64,000 bases of DNA from Staphylococcus sp. M0911 (GTDB lineage: Bacteria; Bacillota; Bacilli; Staphylococcales; Staphylococcaceae), in NCBI RefSeq assembly GCF_003491325.1, contig NZ_CP022881.1, positions 744,001 to 808,000 on the forward strand. Direction: 5' to 3'. The notes under the pieces are model-generated. The model worked only from the letters and a program-made list of their open reading frames with translations. It was not told the origin of the DNA and did no database searches. A program made the translations under genes and the position numbers. This document shows positions 60,070 to 64,000 of the stretch, one piece after another. Position 1 is the first letter of the stretch. Each line of letters starts with the position of its first letter.

Positions 60070-60591
60070 TTATAATTCTAAATCACGTGTCATTTCAACC
60101 ATTTGAGTATAAATATCATAATAGATATAGTTAAAAGCAATAGGGTGAGGTTGTACAATCTTATCGTAATCTTCAGTGTATACGATAGGTCTTGGCGTTG
60201 ATAGATTGATAAAATGCATTAAATGTTCAGGAAAATCATCTCGTTTAGGGTGATTACATACAAGAACAAAGTCGATATCAGTCTCTATTAGTTTATTTAC
60301 GTCACGTTCGACGTCTTCATTGTATGTAGGTGAAAATAAAAATACGCGGTCTGTTGTATCTAATTCTTCAAAGCTGTTTAAATCTGTTAAAGGTAAGCTT
60401 GATTTTAACTTTTCATGACTATGTAGGATGAAGTCTTCATAAAATTTCAAATCGTCATATCCTTTAATATAAACATGGCCTTCGCCACCAATGGCTTGTA
60501 TTAAACATTGTGCCCCCATTTGTACATCTAAAGCTTGTTTTTCAATTCTATCTAAGATACCTATTAATTGCGTATTGAGTATTTTTGACAT
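60070..60591 (-). CDS. DUF2529 family protein
   Basis: The 173-residue soluble protein matches the DUF2529 family of Firmicutes, whose fold resembles SIS phosphosugar-binding domains. The signs are QAIGGEGHVYIKGYDD near residue 48 and VFLFSPTYNEDVERDV near residue 83. No activity is known to me. It is a single gene on the minus strand opposite pyrG and fba, as in other staphylococci. Ribosome site TGGAGGT. It may bind a phosphosugar, but that is inference. Confidence 0.78.
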   Translation of the reverse strand: MSKILNTQLIGILDRIEKQALDVQMGAQCLIQAIGGEGHVYIKGYDDLKFYEDFILHSHEKLKSSLPLTDLNSFEELDTTDRVFLFSPTYNEDVERDVNKLIETDIDFVLVCNHPKRDDFPEHLMHFINLSTPRPIVYTEDYDKIVQPHPIAFNYIYYDIYTQMVEMTRDLEL

Positions 60592-60809
60592 ATTCTACCT
60601 CCATTCTATTCATTAAAATATTGTAAATAAAGCCATAATTGATTGCAATGATTATAACTAATTATAATTGGATACGTTTTCAAATCGAGTAGTGGTAAGG
60701 ATTGTGAAAATTGTAAATTTTAAATCATCTATTCGAATGCATTTAAGTTGTAATTTTGTTATAATGAGTTTGAAAAAATACGTGCTCAAGCACTCAAGGA
60801 GGAACTATA

Positions 60810-61670
60810 ATGCCTTTAGTTTCAATGAAAGAAATGTTAATCGATGCAAAAGAAAATGGTTATGCGGTTGGTCAATACAACTTAAATAACTTAGAATTTA
60901 CACAAGCTATTTTAGAAGCTTCACAAGAAGAGAATGCACCAGTTATTTTAGGTGTTTCTGAAGGAGCTGCTCGTTACATGAGCGGATTCTATACAGTAGT
61001 TAAAATGGTTGAAGGTTTAATGCATGACTTAAACATTACAATACCAGTAGCTATCCACTTAGACCATGGTTCAAGCTTTGAAAAATGTAAAGAAGCAATT
61101 GATGCTGGATTCACTTCAGTAATGATTGACGCTTCTCACAGTCCTTTTGAAGAAAATGTTGAAATCACTTCTAAAGTGGTTGAATATGCTCACGAAAGAG
61201 GCGTTTCAGTAGAAGCTGAGTTAGGTACAGTTGGTGGTCAAGAAGACGATGTAGTAGCTGACGGTGTCATCTATGCAGATCCTAAGGAATGTCAAGAACT
61301 AGTTGAAAAAACTGGTATCGATACATTAGCGCCTGCATTAGGTTCAGTACATGGTCCTTACAAAGGTGAACCAAAATTAGGTTTCAAAGAAATGGAAGAA
61401 ATTGGTGCTTCAACTGGTTTACCATTAGTATTACATGGTGGTACTGGTATCCCAACTAAAGATATCCAAAAAGCAATTCCTTATGGTACTGCTAAAATTA
61501 ATGTTAACACTGAAAACCAAATTGCTTCAGCTAAAGCTGTTCGCGATGTATTAAACAAAGATTCTGAAGTTTACGATCCACGTAAATATTTAGGACTTGC
61601 TCGTGAAGCAATTAAAGCAACAGTTAAAGGTAAAATTAAAGAATTCGGTACTTCTAACCGTGCTAAATAA
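60810..61670 (+). CDS. fba: Class II fructose-bisphosphate aldolase FbaA
   Basis: The 286-residue zinc aldolase has the family signatures [14 protein letters not shown] (near residue 80), HSPFEENV and the Gly-rich [14 protein letters not shown] (near 207), and ends with the class II C-terminal tail. It splits fructose-1,6-bisphosphate in glycolysis. The start follows CAAGGAGGAAC. A TATAAT element lies at 60760-60765. It has a terminator and is monocistronic. It is a distinct enzyme from the class I FdaB of staphylococci. Confidence 0.95.
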   Translation: MPLVSMKEMLIDAKENGYAVGQYNLNNLEFTQAILEASQEENAPVILGVSEGAARYMSGFYTVVKMVEGLMHDLNITIPVAIHLDHGSSFEKCKEAIDAGFTSVMIDASHSPFEENVEITSKVVEYAHERGVSVEAELGTVGGQEDDVVADGVIYADPKECQELVEKTGIDTLAPALGSVHGPYKGEPKLGFKEMEEIGASTGLPLVLHGGTGIPTKDIQKAIPYGTAKINVNTENQIASAKAVRDVLNKDSEVYDPRKYLGLAREAIKATVKGKIKEFGTSNRAK

Positions 61671-61683
61671 TTAAATATCTTTT

Positions 61684-61721
61684 AATAAGCCATTAAACCT
61701 AGGTTTAATGGCTTATTTTTA
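61684..61721 (+). terminator. Terminator after fba
   Basis: A palindromic stem (arms 61684-61700 and 61701-61717, AATAAGCCATTAAACCT and its complement), followed by T residues. Confidence 0.92.
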
Positions 61722-61903
61722 TGCTATAATGATTACGAAATTTATAAAATTGCATAAGTTTTAAGCATACTAAATAAAAATATAGTATTGTTGGCATATG
61801 GAAATCAGAACAATTTAATGCGGAGGAAACAAACTTTAAATTCGTAACTTTTGATGAACATGATATAACATAATGTTGAACCAACTATGTATTCATGAAC
61901 TAT

Positions 61904-61933
61904 TTTACAAACAAAGTAAAATTATTTTATAAT
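61904..61933 (+). promoter_or_regulatory. murZ promoter
   Basis: TTTACA (61904-61909) and TATAAT (61928-61933), 18 bp apart, place the start near 61940, about 44 bases before the murZ ATG. The rest of the 61722-61983 gap has no recognisable gene. Confidence 0.72.
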
Positions 61934-61983
61934 GCTAATAATGTAAATTTTTAACAAATGAAGGAAACAAAGGAGAAAAAGAT

Positions 61984-63243
61984 ATGGCTCAAGAGGTAAT
62001 CAAAATTAGAGGTGGAAAGACACTTAAAGGAGAAGTGAATATTAGTGGTGCTAAAAATAGTGCTGTAGCAATCATTCCTGCTACTTTATTAGCCCATGGA
62101 CAAGTGAATTTAGATGGGTTACCACAAATCTCTGATGTAGAAACACTTGTTAGCTTATTAGAAGATTTAAATATTAAAACAAAATTAGACGGTACTAAAT
62201 TAGATGTTGATACAACTGAAATTGAAAATGCACCATTACCCAATAATAAAGTTGAATCTTTAAGAGCCTCATATTATATGATGGGAGCAATGCTAGGAAG
62301 ATTTAAAAAGTGTGTCATTGGGCTTCCAGGTGGTTGCCCATTAGGGCCACGTCCAATCGATCAACATATTAAAGGTTTTAAGGCATTAGGTGCAGAAATC
62401 GATGAATCTAGTGACACGTCAATGAAAATTGAAGCTAAACAATTAAAAGGAGCTAATATCTTTTTAGATATGGTGAGTGTTGGTGCTACAATTAATATTA
62501 TGTTAGCTGCGGTACATGCAGAAGGACAAACTGTTATTGAAAATGCAGCAAAAGAACCTGAAGTTGTAGATGTGGCTAATTTCTTAATTAGTATGGGAGC
62601 ACAAATTAAAGGTGCCGGTACAACGACAATTAAAATTACTGGCGTAGATACATTACACGGTACAGAGTATCAAGTTATACCTGACCGTATTGAAGCAGGC
62701 TCATACATGTGTATGGCGGCAGCTGCGGGAGAAGAAGTTGTCATTAATAATATAGTGCCAAGACATGTTGAAGCATTGACAGCTAAATTAAAAGAATTAG
62801 GTGTCGATATCGAATTAAACGATGAAAAAGCTGTTATTAGAAAGAGCGAACCTTATCATAGTGTTGATATTAAAACACTGGTATATCCAGGATTTGCAAC
62901 AGATCTACAACAACCGATTACACCATTATTATTTATGGCAAATGGTCCATCATTTGTTACAGATACAATTTATCCTGAAAGATTCAAGCATGTTGAAGAA
63001 CTACAACAAATGGGTGCTAACATTAATAAAGATAATGGCACAGCAACGATTAAACCATCCACTCTTAATGGGGCTGAAGTTTATGCGAGTGATTTAAGAG
63101 CAGGTGCATGCTTGATAGTAGCTGGTTTAATCGCGGAAGGCGTTACAACTATATACAACGTTAAACACATTTATCGTGGGTATACTCAAATTGTTGAACA
63201 TTTAAAAGCGCTCGGTGCAGAAATTTGGACTGAAACAGTTTAA
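61984..63243 (+). CDS. murZ: UDP-N-acetylglucosamine 1-carboxyvinyltransferase MurZ (second MurA)
   Basis: The 419-residue EPSP-synthase-fold enzyme has the catalytic Cys118 in [11 protein letters not shown], the residue attacked by fosfomycin, and the substrate-binding N-terminal [12 protein letters not shown]. It catalyses the first committed step of peptidoglycan synthesis by adding enolpyruvate to UDP-GlcNAc. Position after fba and before the regulator and aldehyde dehydrogenase fits the MurZ paralogue rather than MurA, which lies near atp genes elsewhere. Preceded by AAAGGAG. Confidence 0.93.
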   Translation: MAQEVIKIRGGKTLKGEVNISGAKNSAVAIIPATLLAHGQVNLDGLPQISDVETLVSLLEDLNIKTKLDGTKLDVDTTEIENAPLPNNKVESLRASYYMMGAMLGRFKKCVIGLPGGCPLGPRPIDQHIKGFKALGAEIDESSDTSMKIEAKQLKGANIFLDMVSVGATINIMLAAVHAEGQTVIENAAKEPEVVDVANFLISMGAQIKGAGTTTIKITGVDTLHGTEYQVIPDRIEAGSYMCMAAAAGEEVVINNIVPRHVEALTAKLKELGVDIELNDEKAVIRKSEPYHSVDIKTLVYPGFATDLQQPITPLLFMANGPSFVTDTIYPERFKHVEELQQMGANINKDNGTATIKPSTLNGAEVYASDLRAGACLIVAGLIAEGVTTIYNVKHIYRGYTQIVEHLKALGAEIWTETV

Positions 63244-63330
63244 AAAATGTGGTATAATAAATATACTTAAAATTATAAGCACAGATTTTAGTGCATTAGT
63301 ATTAAGATATATGAGTGAGAGGTGAGATTT

Positions 63331-63669
63331 ATGGAAGTATGTCCTTATTTAGAAGAAACTTTTAAAATATTAGGACGCAGTTGGAACGGTTTAATCATCA
63401 ACTATTTATCTAGATGCGAAGACCAATCTGCACATTTTTCCGATTTGAAAAGAGACTTGAAAACAATCACGCCTCGTGCACTAAGTATTAAACTGACTGA
63501 ATTAGGAGACTGGGGATTGGTTGAAAAAAGAATCGTTTCCACTAGTCCAGTAACCATTATTTATGAATTGACAGAAAAAGGAAGTTCATTAGCTGACGCT
63601 TTAAAACCAATTGAAGAATGGGCACAAAATAATATTAATCTAGAATCTGAAGCAGAACCTGTAAAATAA
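63331..63669 (+). CDS. HxlR-type winged-helix regulator with N-terminal cysteine
   Basis: The 112-residue DUF24/HxlR family regulator has the family layout CPYLEETFKILGRSWNGLIINYL at residues 4-26, a recognition helix near TPRALSIKLTEL, and a wing ending TPVTIIYELTEKG. Cys4 is the conserved N-terminal cysteine that HypR/YodB-type members use to sense disulfide or electrophile stress, while a second Cys lies at about residue 29. A GTG at 63322 precedes ATG 63331 but is inside the ribosome site. It stands between murZ and an aldehyde dehydrogenase, which is a possible target. Confidence 0.82.
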   Translation: MEVCPYLEETFKILGRSWNGLIINYLSRCEDQSAHFSDLKRDLKTITPRALSIKLTELGDWGLVEKRIVSTSPVTIIYELTEKGSSLADALKPIEEWAQNNINLESEAEPVK

Positions 63670-63752
63670 TTCAGACAGTTGTACTTAGAATTGTTTAATT
63701 TCTAGATTACGACAACATCCTTATGATTAATTTTAATAAGAGGATGTATTGT

Positions 63753-63787
63753 AAGAGTGAGGCAATCATGTATTGCTTCGCTCTTTT
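63753..63787 (+). terminator. Terminator after the HxlR-type gene
   Basis: AAGAGTGAGGCAAT (63753-63766) pairs with ATTGCTTCGCTCTT (63772-63785), with two G-U pairs, followed by T residues. Confidence 0.87.
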
Positions 63788-63943
63788 TCTATGCCATTTT
63801 ACAGATTGAGTGAATTCGATTGTAAATTCATAAATTTTAAATTTTAAAATGATTAAGTGCAATTGAATCAATGAGCAGATATGTTTAACTTTGTAACAAA
63901 ATGGTTAGAATAGTTGTATAACAAATCTAAGGAGTGAAGTTTG

Positions 63944-64000
63944 ATGAGACATTTCACTAAACAATATATTAATGGTGAATGGGTTGATAGTGCTAGTGGA
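63944..64000 (+). CDS. Aldehyde dehydrogenase, N-terminal fragment cut by window edge
   Basis: Only 19 codons are visible (MRHFTKQYINGEWVDSASG). The pattern YINGEWVDS is the standard N-terminal strand of NAD(P)-dependent aldehyde dehydrogenases. The start follows AAGGAGTGAAG. In S. aureus an aldehyde dehydrogenase also follows murZ and this regulator, which supports the call. Nothing about its substrate can be read here. Confidence 0.75.
   Translation, partial: MRHFTKQYINGEWVDSASG

Overview
This 64 kb window is ordinary low-GC Staphylococcus chromosome. The evidence is a complete staphyloferrin A locus, a 16S gene of clear staphylococcal type, the sdrM-sepA-lmrS efflux cluster, and gene order around rocF, glmM, glmS, czrAB, luxS, pyrG and murZ that I recognise from S. 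aureus. The 16S variable regions differ from S. aureus as I remember it and look closest to the S. warneri/S. pasteuri group of coagulase-negative staphylococci. The genus is secure and the species is not. I see no prophage, transposase, CRISPR array or plasmid module. Almost all genes look like vertically inherited core genome.

Layout. 1-9.2 kb is iron acquisition: sfaD (minus strand, cut by the left edge) is divergent from sfaABC, with a Fur box between them, followed by htsABC with its own Fur box. 9.4-14.3 kb holds a YjiH-type membrane protein, a heme-monooxygenase-like protein, a UPF0457 protein, a YdjM-like membrane protein, a UDP-sugar pyrophosphorylase-like enzyme and a hemolysin III family protein. 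14.5-18.0 kb is the drug efflux cluster sdrM, sepA, lmrS. 18.1-19.2 kb is a cysteine-free Mrp/SalA-type ATPase. 19.3-25.2 kb is an rRNA operon (two promoters, 16S, 23S, 5S) with six tRNA genes (Asn, Glu, Val, Tyr, Gln, Lys). 25.3-29.4 kb is rocF and the c-di-AMP/cell-wall operon dacA-ybbR-glmM. 29.5-34.7 kb is the minus-strand mannitol operon mtlA-mtlR-mtlF-mtlD. 34.9-37.2 kb is glmS with its self-cleaving ribozyme leader.

37.3-46.9 kb mixes a HAD phosphatase, an unknown membrane protein, a phosphoesterase, the zinc efflux pair czrA-czrB with operator, an NAD(P)-binding protein, manA, an unusual twin-EVE plus degenerate McrB-like fusion, a DCC-family protein and the PerR-type mrgA. 47-51.5 kb is nucleoside catabolism (deoD divergent from deoC-pdp-deoB). 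51.5-57.4 kb has luxS, a translationally coupled M20 hydrolase/ATP-grasp pair, a DUF2750-like protein, coaW and a double-GNAT protein. 57.5-64 kb has rpoE, pyrG behind a GGGCTC-start attenuator, a DUF2529 protein, fba, murZ, an HxlR-type regulator and the first codons of an aldehyde dehydrogenase.

Functional themes: iron (Fur), peroxide (PerR) and zinc (CzrA) control; amino-sugar and envelope supply (glmS, glmM, murZ, manA, UDPGP); and RNA-level control (glmS ribozyme, pyrG attenuator). The best candidates for undescribed biology are the EVE/McrB-like protein at 44220-45596 and the M20/ATP-grasp pair at 52239-54613. Many start codons were moved inward from the longest open frame because the Shine-Dalgarno sequence lies inside the longer version.
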